Source: Agromyces allii
Lineage (GTDB): Bacteria; Actinomycetota; Actinomycetes; Actinomycetales; Microbacteriaceae
Assembly (NCBI RefSeq): GCF_009749385.1
Contig: NZ_WBIN01000010.1
Location: 163,367 to 227,366 of the forward strand
Reading direction: 5' to 3'
DNA: 64,000 nt
Shown here: positions 27,236 through 35,540 of the stretch, piece after piece
Layout: each line of letters opens with the position of its first letter
Position numbering within the stretch: position 1 is the first letter of the stretch
The notes under the pieces: generated by a model
Databases searched by the model: none
Told to the model about the DNA's origin: nothing
What the model saw: the letters and a program-made list of their open reading frames with translations, nothing else
Program-made: the position numbers and the translations under genes

Positions 27236-27949
27236 TCAGTCGGCCGCGACCACCCGAGGGTCGCCGGGGACGGTCGGTGCGACGAGACCGGCGGCCAGGT
27301 ACACGACGAGATCGTCGATCAGCACGTCGATCTTCACGGGCTGCGCGCGCTTGAGCTGCGCCGCCTGATACCGGGCGAGCGTGTGCACCGCGCTCGTGAG
27401 CGTGACCCACCAGCGTTCATCGAGCACCGCGGCGGGCACGTCGGGCACGAGCCGCGCGAGCAGCGCACGAAGCGTGATGACGGATGCCCCGGTGTGCACG
27501 CCCTGGTTCGTGAGGCCCTCGTAGCCGCCCTCCTCGGTGATGAAGAGCGAGAGGAAAGCGAGGTAGTGGTTGTCGGGCCGGATGTGGATGGCGAGCGGTC
27601 GCACGAACGCGCTCACGACGTCGGCGACGGTCGGCGCCACGCCGCCGAGCATGAGCCCGGCCACGAGGTCGGCGCGCTCGAGCTCGCTCTCGGACCCTCG
27701 GGACTCCATGATCGCCGTCACGAGCGCCTCGCGGTCGCCGAAGTGGTACTGCACGGCCGCATGGTTGCGCTGGCCGGCCTCTGCGCCGATGTCACGCAGC
27801 GGCACCGCTGAAATCCCGTGCTCGGCGAAGAGGCGCTCGGCGGCCGAGAGGATGAGCTGGCGAGTGGCCTCGCCCCGCACGTTTCCGCGCTCCACCGAGA
27901 CCCGACGCGTGGACCGGCGGGCGGCGCCTTCAGACGCGGATTGAGACAT
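27236..27949 (-). CDS. TetR-family regulator of the catabolic island
   Basis: 237 residues. The helix-turn-helix (about residues 28-72) reads LILSAAERLFAEHGISAVPLRDIGAEAG then VQYHFGDREALVTAIM; the C-terminal domain is longer than in minimal TetRs. It is the last gene of SDR-CMD-HtaA-TetR; only two bases separate the HtaA stop and this ATG. As the second regulator in the island, it is the best local candidate for the BVMO/SDR palindrome at 26166-26183 (inference). Confidence 0.85.
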   Translation of the reverse strand: MSQSASEGAARRSTRRVSVERGNVRGEATRQLILSAAERLFAEHGISAVPLRDIGAEAGQRNHAAVQYHFGDREALVTAIMESRGSESELERADLVAGLMLGGVAPTVADVVSAFVRPLAIHIRPDNHYLAFLSLFITEEGGYEGLTNQGVHTGASVITLRALLARLVPDVPAAVLDERWWVTLTSAVHTLARYQAAQLKRAQPVKIDVLIDDLVVYLAAGLVAPTVPGDPRVVAAD

Positions 27950-27951
27950 GC

Positions 27952-28464
27952 TTAGGAATCTAGCGCGATCCTGATGCTGATCGGGGCCATCTCGGTGCCC
28001 GCCGGGTAGACCGTGCCGAACAGATCGACCGCGGCCGGCGCCAACTGCGTCGGCACACCGCTCCAGGTGAGGCCGGCTTCGTCGGCCTCGGGGAGCGCCG
28101 CCGCGAGCGCGACGACCGCGAGGAGCTCGTCGGGGTCGTCGGCGACGTGGGTGGCGAGCACGCCGCGGTCGGGCCCGACGACGATCTCGGGGTCCTTGAT
28201 GAGGATGTCCATGAGGCCGCCGTGCGCGACGAAGCGCACCGATCCCACGAACGAGAATCGCCAGTCGGCACCCTCGCGGACCGCCCGCCGCAATGGGAAC
28301 GAGAAGACCCCGCCCTCCCGCTCGACCGCGCCGCCGTCGACCGTGTAGCCGCCGCGCGCGATCTTCGTCACGTAGGTCGTGAGCGAATCGCGGACGGCCC
28401 AGTCGAGCGCGTCCTCCATGGCGATCGCCACGGCCTCGGGCGTCGCCGCCGTCGTGGTCGTCAT
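27952..28464 (-). CDS. Cytoplasmic single-domain HtaA-like protein
   Basis: 170 residues consisting almost only of an HtaA domain: LDWAVRDSLTTYVTKIARGG at the start, then SFVGSVRFVAHGGLMDILIKDPEIVV and the end segment LTWSGVPTQLAPAAVDLFGTVYPAGTEMAPI. HtaA domains of corynebacteria bind haem on the cell surface using a conserved Tyr and His; Tyr31 and His81 occupy the matching places. Unlike those proteins there is no signal peptide, cell-wall anchor or membrane helix, so it should be cytoplasmic. ATG overlaps the CMD stop by 4 bases. A role in haem handling for the island's P450s, or ligand binding unrelated to haem, is inference. Confidence 0.78.
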   Translation of the reverse strand: MTTTTAATPEAVAIAMEDALDWAVRDSLTTYVTKIARGGYTVDGGAVEREGGVFSFPLRRAVREGADWRFSFVGSVRFVAHGGLMDILIKDPEIVVGPDRGVLATHVADDPDELLAVVALAAALPEADEAGLTWSGVPTQLAPAAVDLFGTVYPAGTEMAPISIRIALDS

Positions 28465-29129
28465 GAGGCGTCCTTCGGTGCACGATGCCCGGGCGGGAAC
28501 CCGACCATGCCGTCCTCGAGCTCGAGCCCGAGGTTGCGGAACGCGATGCAGTGCATGTCGTAGGTGCCGATGGTGAACACGAAGTCGATGAGCTGCTGTC
28601 GATCGAGCTGCGCCGCGATGCCGGCCCACGTCTGTTCGGAGATCAGGCGGTCGCCCGTGACCATCTCGTCGATCGACCGCACCAGCACCGCGTCTTCCGG
28701 GCTCCACCCCGCGGCATCCGGCCCCTCGGAGAGCGCGGCGACCTCGGCCTCGGTGAGCGCGCCGCTCGCCGTGCTCATCCAGACGTGCTGGGCCCACTCG
28801 TACTCGCCGTAGCCGAGCCACGTCGTGCGGAGGATCGCGATCTCGCGCTGGCGGTCCGAGAGCGTCGACTTGCGCAGGTGGTTCGAGAACGGCATCCACC
28901 CGCGGATGAAGTCGGGGTGCCAGGCGTAGATGCCGAGGATGTTCGCCTTCGGGCGCTGCACCGGGCCGTCGGCGGGCGCACCTCCCGGCGCGTGGGCTCG
29001 GAGCACCGAGAACGCCTCGTCGACGTCGTCGGTCCACTCGTCGGTGGGGCGCGGAGGCACGCGGGGGACGGTGGGCTCGCTCGCGTCGGCGGCCTCGATG
29101 GGGTGGGTGGTGTCGATGGTGTCGGTCAT
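28461..29129 (-). CDS. Carboxymuconolactone decarboxylase-family protein
   Basis: 222 residues with an all-helical CMD/AhpD-like fold. RQREIAILRTTWLGYGEYEWAQHVWMSTASGALTEAEVAAL (landmarks around residues 95-135) has the CMD Glu/His pattern, but the CxxC of AhpD peroxidases is absent, so a decarboxylase/hydrolase-like or structural role is more likely. It lies between SDR2 (14-base gap) and the HtaA gene (4-base overlap). Confidence 0.85.
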   Translation of the reverse strand: MTDTIDTTHPIEAADASEPTVPRVPPRPTDEWTDDVDEAFSVLRAHAPGGAPADGPVQRPKANILGIYAWHPDFIRGWMPFSNHLRKSTLSDRQREIAILRTTWLGYGEYEWAQHVWMSTASGALTEAEVAALSEGPDAAGWSPEDAVLVRSIDEMVTGDRLISEQTWAGIAAQLDRQQLIDFVFTIGTYDMHCIAFRNLGLELEDGMVGFPPGHRAPKDAS

Positions 29130-29143
29130 GTCGTCGTCTCCGA

Positions 29144-29941
29144 TCAGCCGATGAAGGATCCGCCGTTGACGCTGAGCGTCTGGCCCGTGACGTAGCCCGC
29201 CTGGTCGGACACGAGGTAGGAGACCGCCGCGGCGATGTCCTCCCCGACGCCGACCCGGCCGACCGGGATGTACTTGGCCATGTCGTCGGCCGAGGGGATG
29301 GTGCCGGCGGCGCGCTTCTTCGCGACGCTCGGGGTGTCGACCGACGACGGGGCGACGGTGTTCACGGTGATGCCGGCCTTGCCGAACTCGACGGCGAGGG
29401 CCTTCGTCATCGCCATCTGCCCGCCCTTCGAGGCCGCGTAGTGGGCCATGCGGGGCGCGCCGCGCTGGGCGCTCGACGACGAGATGAGCACGATGCGACC
29501 CCATCCGGCCTCGACGAGGTCGGGCAGGCTCGCCTGCACGGTGTTGAAGGTGCCGGTGAGGTTGATGCCGAGCACCGTGTTCCACTGCTCGAGGGTCATC
29601 TCGAGGAAGGCCTGCTGCGGTGCGACGGCCGCGTTCGCGACCACCACGGCGATGGGGCCGAGGTCGGCGCGGATCCGGGCGAGCGCGGCGTCGACCTGTT
29701 CGCGGTCGGCGACGTCGGCGTCATACCCGCGGGCGATGCCGCCACCCGTCGCGATGCCGTCGGCCGCCGCGGCGGCGGTGCCCGGCGTGCGGCCGATGAT
29801 CGCGACGGCGAAGCCGTCTTCGGCGAGCCGCTGGGCGATCGACAGCCCGATGCCCCCTGCGGCGCCCGTGATGACGGCGACCTTCTGCTCGGGGGCGGCG
29901 GTCTCGCCCGGTGCGGCGACGGGCGCCTCGGCGATCGACAT
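29144..29941 (-). CDS. SDR-family NAD(P)-dependent oxidoreductase
   Basis: 265 residues, classical SDR: VITGAAGGIGLSIA near residue 24, VANAAVAP near 100, catalytic Ser in LISSSSAQRG and YAASK, and the C-terminal GYVTGQTLSVNGG. Probable alcohol or beta-hydroxy dehydrogenase. ATG at 29941 is preceded by GAGAGGAAG; an upstream ATG (29959) lies inside that signal. First gene of the four-gene unit ending in TetR, and directly downstream of one of the IclR-like promoters. Confidence 0.9.
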   Translation of the reverse strand: MSIAEAPVAAPGETAAPEQKVAVITGAAGGIGLSIAQRLAEDGFAVAIIGRTPGTAAAAADGIATGGGIARGYDADVADREQVDAALARIRADLGPIAVVVANAAVAPQQAFLEMTLEQWNTVLGINLTGTFNTVQASLPDLVEAGWGRIVLISSSSAQRGAPRMAHYAASKGGQMAMTKALAVEFGKAGITVNTVAPSSVDTPSVAKKRAAGTIPSADDMAKYIPVGRVGVGEDIAAAVSYLVSDQAGYVTGQTLSVNGGSFIG

Positions 29942-30017
29942 GTCGTACTTCCTCTCCATTGAAGGCCGGGAGGGAACACGACTCGCCAATGAGAGGGGTT
30001 CGCGCCCGGTGACGCTA

Positions 30018-30089
30018 GTGTCGTTCAACGGAACATCTGTTCTGTTGAGCAACAGCAAATAGAATGCTTGCGCAGCGGTCGGATGTCAA
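30018..30089 (-). promoter_or_regulatory. Promoter A: SDR-CMD-HtaA-TetR unit, with IclR-like sites
   Basis: Minus strand: TTGACA (30089-30084), 17 bases, CATTCT (30066-30061). Downstream follow CTGTTG-AG-CAACAG (30042-30055) and GTTCCG-TTGAA with a degenerate right half (30034-30018); GAACA-TC-TGTTC also overlaps at 30031-30042. The 13 bases TGTTCCGTTGAAC recur exactly, inverted, in promoter B. It lies between SDR2 and the divergent iclR gene. Confidence 0.72.
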
Positions 30090-30127
30090 GCCACTGTTGG
30101 CAGGTACACGCGACGAATGGGCAGGCG

Positions 30128-30949
30128 ATGAGCATGGCGACCGATGAGGCCGGGACCGACACGGGAGAGGCGAGCCGCCGCCGCCAACCCCTCGCCCGTG
30201 GCATCGAGCTGCTCACCTATATGATCGAGAGCCCCAAGGACTCGCACGGCGTTCGCGAACTCGCCGGCCGGCTGGGCGTCAGCCCGAGCACCGCGCACCG
30301 CCTCATCACCGATCTCGAGAAGCTCGGCCTCGTGCGCCGCGCCGAGAACGGCACCTCCTACCGGCTCGGACTCGAGTTCCTTCGGCTCGCATGGCTCACG
30401 ACCGGCCGCTACCCCTCGCAGGAACTCGCGCTCGGTGTACTGCAGGACCTCGTCGCACAGACCGGCGAATCCGCGTTCTCGTCGCTCTACAACGACCAGC
30501 GCCACGAGATGATGTTCACCTCGACGGTCGAGTCCCCGCATCCGCTCCGGTACTCCCTCCCCCTTCAGCAATGGATGCCGCTGCACGGCGGTGCGAGCGG
30601 GCTCGTGATCCTCGCCTTCCTGCCCGAGGAGGTGCAGCGGGAGATCGTCCGCAAGCCGCTCGCGCAACTCACCCCCGACACGATCACCGACCCCGACGCA
30701 CTCCTCGAGCGCCTCGTGCAGATCCGCCGAGACGGCTACGCCATCACGCGCGGAGAGCGCATCAGCGGCGCGGTGGCGATCGCCGCCCCCGTCTTCGGCC
30801 TGGTTCCCGGAGCGATCGCGGGCGCGGCGGGCATCTCGGTCCCCGAGTCGCGCTTCGACGAATCGAAGACGACGGCCTTCGCGATCGACGTCCGCGAGGC
30901 GGCCGCGCAGATCACGGCCAACATCAGCGGGCAGCACCTCGACCGCTGA
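30128..30949 (+). CDS. IclR-family transcriptional regulator
   Basis: 273 residues. Winged helix-turn-helix at about residues 25-80 (GVRELAGRLGVSPSTAHRLITDLEKLGLVRR) and the C-terminal effector domain with MPLHGGASGLVILAFLP and GYAITRGERISGAVAIAAPVF. IclR proteins usually sense aromatic or carboxylic metabolites and bind inverted repeats near promoters. Five such repeats precede transcription units in this island, making this the presumed master regulator. ATG at 30128 (or 30134); the ribosome site is weak. Confidence 0.88.
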   Translation: MSMATDEAGTDTGEASRRRQPLARGIELLTYMIESPKDSHGVRELAGRLGVSPSTAHRLITDLEKLGLVRRAENGTSYRLGLEFLRLAWLTTGRYPSQELALGVLQDLVAQTGESAFSSLYNDQRHEMMFTSTVESPHPLRYSLPLQQWMPLHGGASGLVILAFLPEEVQREIVRKPLAQLTPDTITDPDALLERLVQIRRDGYAITRGERISGAVAIAAPVFGLVPGAIAGAAGISVPESRFDESKTTAFAIDVREAAAQITANISGQHLDR

Positions 30950-30988
30950 TCGACTGACGACCGCGCGCTGATCGGCTGACGACCGCTC
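30945..30988 (+). repeat. Two 22-base tandem repeats over the iclR stop
   Basis: Two head-to-tail copies (30945-30966 and 30967-30988), differing at two positions, each starting GCTGATCG and containing CTGACGACCGC. The first copy includes the iclR stop codon. Probably a local duplication; a weaker partial third copy follows. Confidence 0.6.
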
Positions 30989-31106
30989 GCCGATCGGCGC
31001 ACGCCGCAGCCCGATCCTCTCGCCCGGCGGCCAGAGCGCACGTTCGTGCTGCCCGGGATCCCGTGCTCGCGGCGGCATTCGGCGACCCCGATCCACGCTC
31101 CCTCGG

Positions 31107-31177
31107 TTGACATCGCTCGACGCTCCAGCGATACTCACTGTTGCGTAATAGCGAATTACTGTTCCGTTGAACAGAAC
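31107..31177 (+). promoter_or_regulatory. Promoter B: ferredoxin reductase unit, with IclR-like site
   Basis: TTGACA (31107-31112), 17 bases, GATACT (31130-31135), then the inverted repeat GTAAT-AGCGA-ATTAC (31145-31159) and immediately GTTCCG-TTGAA-CAGAAC (31161-31177). Predicted transcription start about 31142, so both repeats lie in the early transcribed region, as expected for repression. It precedes ferredoxin reductase-ferredoxin-FprA-Mrp. Confidence 0.78.
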
Positions 31178-31216
31178 CCATCGTCACCCCCGACAGCGAA
31201 GTTGAGGACCAGCACC

Positions 31217-32449
31217 ATGAGCGAAACCGGCGCCGACCGTCACGTCGTGATCATCGGAGCGTCACTGGCGGGCACGCGCACCGCACAGGGCCTGCGCACC
31301 CACGGCCACACCGGGCGGATCACCCTGATCGGCGCCGAGGACGAGCTCCCCTACGACCGGCCGCCGCTGTCGAAGGAGCTCCTGACCTCCGACTGGTCCG
31401 ACGAATCCGTCGCCGGCGTGCGCCTCGTCACCCAAGCAGAACTCGACGACCTCGACATCGACCTCCGGCTCGGCGTCGCCGCGACCGGGCTCGACCTCGA
31501 CACGCGAACGGTCGACCTCGCCGACGGCACCGGTGTCGCGTACGACGTGCTCGTCATCGCGACGGGCGCAGGAGCACGCCCGTCGCCGTGGAATCCGCCC
31601 TCGGGCGTGCTGCAGCTGCGCACCCTCGCCGACTCCCGCGCCATCGCCGAGCGACTCGCGTTGCAGGAACCCGTCGTCGTCGTCGGCGGCGGATTCATCG
31701 GCACCGAGATCGCCGCTGCCGCGATCGGCTTCGGCTGCGCCGTGACCGTCGTCGACCCCGTGGCCGAGCCCATGACCCGACTCGTCGGCGCCGAGATCGC
31801 CGGCGCCCTCGTCGAACTCCACCGCGACAACGGCGCCGTGACCCGCTTCGGCGTCGGCGTCACCGACATCCGCGGTGAGGCCGGCGACCTCACCGTCGTG
31901 CTCGACGACGGATCCGAGCTGCGCGCCTCCACCGCGATCGTCGGCATCGGCTCGGTCGCCAACACCGGCTGGCTCGAGGACTCGAGCCTCACCATCGCGA
32001 ACGGCGTCGTCACCGACCCCTACCTCCGCGCGATCGGCACCGAGGGCGTCTACGCGATCGGCGACGTCGCCCGCTGGCCGCACCCCGGCCACGGCACCGA
32101 CATCCGCGCCGAGCACTGGACGAACGCGAGCGACCAGGCGCGCTACGTCGCGACCGCGATCACGCAGGGCGTGAGCGCCCCGTTCGACTCCGCCGACTAC
32201 GTCTGGTCCGACCAGTACGCCTGGAAGGTGCACTCCGTCGGCCGCCGCGACGCCGCGGGCACGTCGATCGTGGTCGGCGACCTCGACGCCGACGGGCGCG
32301 TCGCCGTCATCCACGCCGACGCCGACGGCATCGCCTGCGGCGCCGTCACGGTCAACTGGGTGCGCGCGCTGAACCAGGTGCGCCGCCTGCTCGCCGCCGG
32401 CCGCCCGGCCGCGGACATCGTCGACGAACTCGGCCTGCGCGCCGCCTGA
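31217..32449 (+). CDS. NAD(P)H-dependent ferredoxin/rhodocoxin reductase family protein
   Basis: 410 residues. FAD site HVVIIGASLAGTRTAQGLR at the N-terminus, NAD(P) site VVVVGGGFIGTEIAAAAIGFG near residue 155, second FAD segment GVYAIGDVARWP near 285. It matches the class that reduces ferredoxins serving P450s and dioxygenases (putidaredoxin-reductase type). First gene of an operon with a ferredoxin, FprA and Mrp; likely supplies electrons to one or both P450s. ATG at 31217. Confidence 0.92.
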   Translation: MSETGADRHVVIIGASLAGTRTAQGLRTHGHTGRITLIGAEDELPYDRPPLSKELLTSDWSDESVAGVRLVTQAELDDLDIDLRLGVAATGLDLDTRTVDLADGTGVAYDVLVIATGAGARPSPWNPPSGVLQLRTLADSRAIAERLALQEPVVVVGGGFIGTEIAAAAIGFGCAVTVVDPVAEPMTRLVGAEIAGALVELHRDNGAVTRFGVGVTDIRGEAGDLTVVLDDGSELRASTAIVGIGSVANTGWLEDSSLTIANGVVTDPYLRAIGTEGVYAIGDVARWPHPGHGTDIRAEHWTNASDQARYVATAITQGVSAPFDSADYVWSDQYAWKVHSVGRRDAAGTSIVVGDLDADGRVAVIHADADGIACGAVTVNWVRALNQVRRLLAAGRPAADIVDELGLRAA

Positions 32450-32502
32450 CGGCCGAGCACCGGCATCCGCGACATCCCGACACCCTGAAGGAAGGAACCG
32501 TC

Positions 32503-32826
32503 ATGGTCTACGTGGTCACCGAAGCCTGCGTCGACGTGCAGGACAAGAGCTGCATGCAGGAATGCCCCGCCGACTGCATCTTCGAGGGCGGGCGCATGAC
32601 CTACATCAACCCCGACCTCTGCATCGACTGCGGTGCGTGCGTCACCGCATGCCCGGTCGACGCCGTCTACTACGACGCCGAACTGCCGGCGGACCAGGAG
32701 GCGTACCTCGATCTCAACGAGCGGTTCTTCGCCGAGGTCGAGACCCCCAAGAGCGGCCGCAAGGCCGGGAAGATCTTCTTCGACGTCGACGAGATCGCGG
32801 CCCTCGCGCCGCGCGGAAAGGCCTGA
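32503..32826 (+). CDS. fdxA: FdxA-type ferredoxin (3Fe-4S/4Fe-4S)
   Basis: 107 residues. The first cluster Cys set CVDVQDKSCMQECPADC and the second CIDCGACVTACPVDAV give the classic seven-iron pattern; the C-terminal helical tail is typical of FdxA. Small cytoplasmic electron carrier between the flanking flavoprotein reductases and oxygenases. GAAGGAA ribosome site. Three bases separate its stop from the fprA start. Confidence 0.92.
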   Translation: MVYVVTEACVDVQDKSCMQECPADCIFEGGRMTYINPDLCIDCGACVTACPVDAVYYDAELPADQEAYLDLNERFFAEVETPKSGRKAGKIFFDVDEIAALAPRGKA

Positions 32827-32829
32827 ACC

Positions 32830-34182
32830 ATGTCCCCCACCCGTGTCGCCGTGATCGGCTCCGGACCCTCCGGCGCGTACACCGCCCAACTGCTCACCGA
32901 GGAGTCGGAGTCACCGGTCGAGGTCGACGTGTTCGACCGACTGCCAACGCCCTTCGGCCTCGTGCGCTACGGCGTCGCGCCCGACCACCCCCGCATCAAG
33001 TCGATCATCACCTCATTCACCGACGTGTTCGAGGAGACGCCCGGCCTGCGATTCCTCGGCAACGTCGAGATCGGCCGCGACGTCTCGCTCGACGAGCTCC
33101 GCACGCACTACGACGCCGTCGTCTTCGCCCACGGCGCGCCGCACGATCGGCGCCTCGGAATCCCCGGCGAAGACCTCGGTGGCATCAGCGCGGTCCGCGA
33201 GTTCGTCTCCTGGTACCAGGGACACCCCGACCAGTCCGTCGACGCGTTCCTGCTCGAGGGCGGCCGCCGCGCCGTCGTCGTCGGCGTCGGCAACGTCGCG
33301 CTCGACGCGGCGCGCATGCTCGTGCGCGAGGTGCCCGACCTCCGCGCGACCGACATCCCCGAGCACGTCGTCGAGGCCTTCGCCGCGAGCACGATCGACG
33401 AGGTCGTCGTCATCGGTCGCCGCGGACCCGGCTACGCGAAGTTCACCAACAAGGAGTTCATCGAGCTCCTCGAGGTCGAATCGACCGACGTGCTCATCGA
33501 CCCAGCCGACCTCGAGTTCGATGCCGACCAGCAGGCCTTCGTCGACGCCGATCCGGCCGCGCGGCGACTCGTGTCGACCTTCCAGAAGGCCGCGGAGCGC
33601 GGGTCGCTCGGGCGCGCCAAGACGATCCGGTTCCTCTTCGACCGCACGCCCGTCGAGTTCGTCGGCGAGAACGGCGCGGTCACCGGTATCCGCCTCGCCA
33701 GGACGAGCGACCCGACGGTGACCGAGACGCTCGACGTCGACCTCGCCCTGCGATCGGTCGGATACCTCGGCAAGCCGCTCGACGGGCTGCCCTTCGACGA
33801 GCGCAGCGGCACCATCCCGCACCTCGACTCTCGCGTCGCCGAGGGCGACGACGTCGTGCCCGGCGTCTACGTCGCCGGCTGGATCAAGCGCGGACCGAAC
33901 GGCGTCGTCGGCACCAATCGCAAGTGCGCCCTCGAGACCGTGACCTCGATCCTCGCGGATGTCGCGGCCCGCGGAGGCGCGTCGACCTCGACGTCGGCCG
34001 CCGACGTCGACGCCCTGCTCCGAGAGCGCGGCGTCGAGGTCGTCGACTGGGCCGCCTGGCGCGCGATCGAGGCCGCCGAGATCGCCGCTGGAGCGGCCGT
34101 CGGCCGTGAGCGCATCAAGCTCCACCGGCGCGAGGACATGCTCCGCGCGGCGAGCCCGGCCCCCGAGTACGCCGGGGCCTAG
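32830..34182 (+). CDS. fprA: FprA-type NADPH-ferredoxin reductase (adrenodoxin reductase family)
   Basis: 450 residues. FAD motif VAVIGSGPSGAYTAQLL, then PTPFGLVRYGVAPDHPRIK, NADP motif VVVGVGNVALDAARMLVR at about 155-172, and GYLGKPLDGLPFDERSGTIPH and GWIKRGPNGVVGTNRKCA, all diagnostic of this family. Transfers NADPH electrons to ferredoxin, so the operon has two different reductases flanking one ferredoxin. Two bases separate its stop from the Mrp gene. Confidence 0.95.
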   Translation: MSPTRVAVIGSGPSGAYTAQLLTEESESPVEVDVFDRLPTPFGLVRYGVAPDHPRIKSIITSFTDVFEETPGLRFLGNVEIGRDVSLDELRTHYDAVVFAHGAPHDRRLGIPGEDLGGISAVREFVSWYQGHPDQSVDAFLLEGGRRAVVVGVGNVALDAARMLVREVPDLRATDIPEHVVEAFAASTIDEVVVIGRRGPGYAKFTNKEFIELLEVESTDVLIDPADLEFDADQQAFVDADPAARRLVSTFQKAAERGSLGRAKTIRFLFDRTPVEFVGENGAVTGIRLARTSDPTVTETLDVDLALRSVGYLGKPLDGLPFDERSGTIPHLDSRVAEGDDVVPGVYVAGWIKRGPNGVVGTNRKCALETVTSILADVAARGGASTSTSAADVDALLRERGVEVVDWAAWRAIEAAEIAAGAAVGRERIKLHRREDMLRAASPAPEYAGA

Positions 34183-34184
34183 CC

Positions 34185-35390
34185 GTGCCTCGCACCGCCA
34201 CGGGGGCGAACGCCGCTGCCGACGCCGAGACCGCAGACGCGGCAACCGTCTCCGCTACCGTCTCCGCCGTCCGCGAGGCGGTCGGCGCGGTGACCGACCC
34301 GGAGCTGCGACGGCCGCTCGGCGAGCTCGACATGATCCACGCGGTCGCGGTCGCCGACGGCGTCGCCTCCGTCGGCATCCTGCTCACGATCGCGGGCTGC
34401 CCGATGGCGCAGCGCATCGAACGCGACGTGCACGACGCAGCGGCGGGGGTGCGCGGCATCCGCGAGGTGCACGTCGACGTCGGCGTCATGGACGACGACC
34501 AGCGCGCCGCGCTCACCGCGAAGCTCCGCGGCGGGCGCCCGACCGCGGCCAATCCGTTCACGGCCGACTCGCTGACGCGCGTCATCGCGGTCACGAGCGG
34601 CAAGGGCGGGGTCGGCAAGTCGAGCGTGACCGCCAACCTCGCTATCGCGCTCGCCAACCGCGGGCTCCGCGTCGGGCTCATCGACGCCGACGTGCACGGC
34701 TTCTCCATCCCCGGGCTCGTCGGGCTGGTCGACCCCGACGGTCGCATCCAGCGCCCGACCCGGGTCGAGGACCTCGCCCTCCCGCCCGTCGCCTACGGCG
34801 TCAAGACGATCTCGATCGGCATGTTCCTGAAGCCCGGCGCCGAAGACACCGCGGTGCCCTGGCGCGGTCCGATGCTGCACCGCACGCTGGAGCAGTTCCT
34901 CGGCGAGGTCTACTTCGGCGACCTCGACCTCCTGCTCATCGACATGCCGCCCGGCACGGGCGACGCGGCGATCTCGGTCGGCCACCTGCTCCCCCATGCG
35001 GAGGTGCTCGTCGTGACGACCCCGCAGCGGGCGGCGGCCAGCGTGGCCGTCCGGAGCGGCCAGCTCGCCCTCCAGCTCGGCCAACGACTGCTCGGCGTCG
35101 TCGAGACGATGGCTCCGGCCGCGATGCCCGACGGTTCGGTCTTCGAACCGTTCGGCTCGGGTGGCGGTGAAGCCGTCGCCGCACGTCTCTCGACGCCAGA
35201 CGACGCCGTGCGCGTCATCGCCTCGATCCCGTTCAGCACGGCGCTGCGGTCCGGCGGCGACGAGGGCCTCCCGGTCGTGGCCGAGCACCCGGCCGACCCC
35301 GCTGCACGCGCCTTCGCCGAGCTCGCAGCGACGCTCTCCGTGCGGGCTCGCGGCCTCGCGGGCATCAGGCTGCCGCTCGCGGTCGCCTGA
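34185..35390 (+). CDS. Mrp/NBP35-family Fe-S carrier P-loop ATPase
   Basis: 401 residues. An N-terminal MIP18/DUF59 domain (about 25-110) precedes the ATPase domain with the deviant Walker A VTSGKGGVGKSSVTANLA (about 137-154), LIDADVHGFSIPGLVG and LLIDMPPGTGDAAISV. Mrp proteins carry Fe-S clusters to apo-proteins. The CxxC found in some family members is absent (METMAPAAMPDGS), as is common in actinobacterial Mrp. Its place in the ferredoxin operon suggests dedicated cluster delivery to the island's ferredoxins. GTG start at 34185. Confidence 0.9.
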   Translation: MPRTATGANAAADAETADAATVSATVSAVREAVGAVTDPELRRPLGELDMIHAVAVADGVASVGILLTIAGCPMAQRIERDVHDAAAGVRGIREVHVDVGVMDDDQRAALTAKLRGGRPTAANPFTADSLTRVIAVTSGKGGVGKSSVTANLAIALANRGLRVGLIDADVHGFSIPGLVGLVDPDGRIQRPTRVEDLALPPVAYGVKTISIGMFLKPGAEDTAVPWRGPMLHRTLEQFLGEVYFGDLDLLLIDMPPGTGDAAISVGHLLPHAEVLVVTTPQRAAASVAVRSGQLALQLGQRLLGVVETMAPAAMPDGSVFEPFGSGGGEAVAARLSTPDDAVRVIASIPFSTALRSGGDEGLPVVAEHPADPAARAFAELAATLSVRARGLAGIRLPLAVA

Positions 35391-35394
35391 CGTC

Positions 35395-35430
35395 GTTCGC
35401 CGTCGCCCGGCATCCGTTCGCCGTCGCCCG
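35395..35430 (+). repeat. Two 15-base direct repeats
   Basis: GTTCGCCGTCGCCCG occurs at 35395-35409 and 35416-35430, just after the mrp stop. Probably a local slippage duplication; no function is evident. Confidence 0.5.
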
Positions 35431-35473
35431 ACCTCGCTCGACGCCCTCGCCGAGCACATCGCCGAGGCGCAAC

Positions 35474-35504
35474 GAAGGGCCGGATGTCCCGCATCCGGCC
35501 CTTC
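35474..35504. terminator. Bidirectional terminator
   Basis: GAAGGGCCGGATG and its 13-base perfect complement around TCCCG, between the convergent mrp and CoA-transferase genes. Confidence 0.85.
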
Positions 35505-35540
35505 GCCTCCCGTCCGCACGACCTGCGGCCGCACAGGAGC

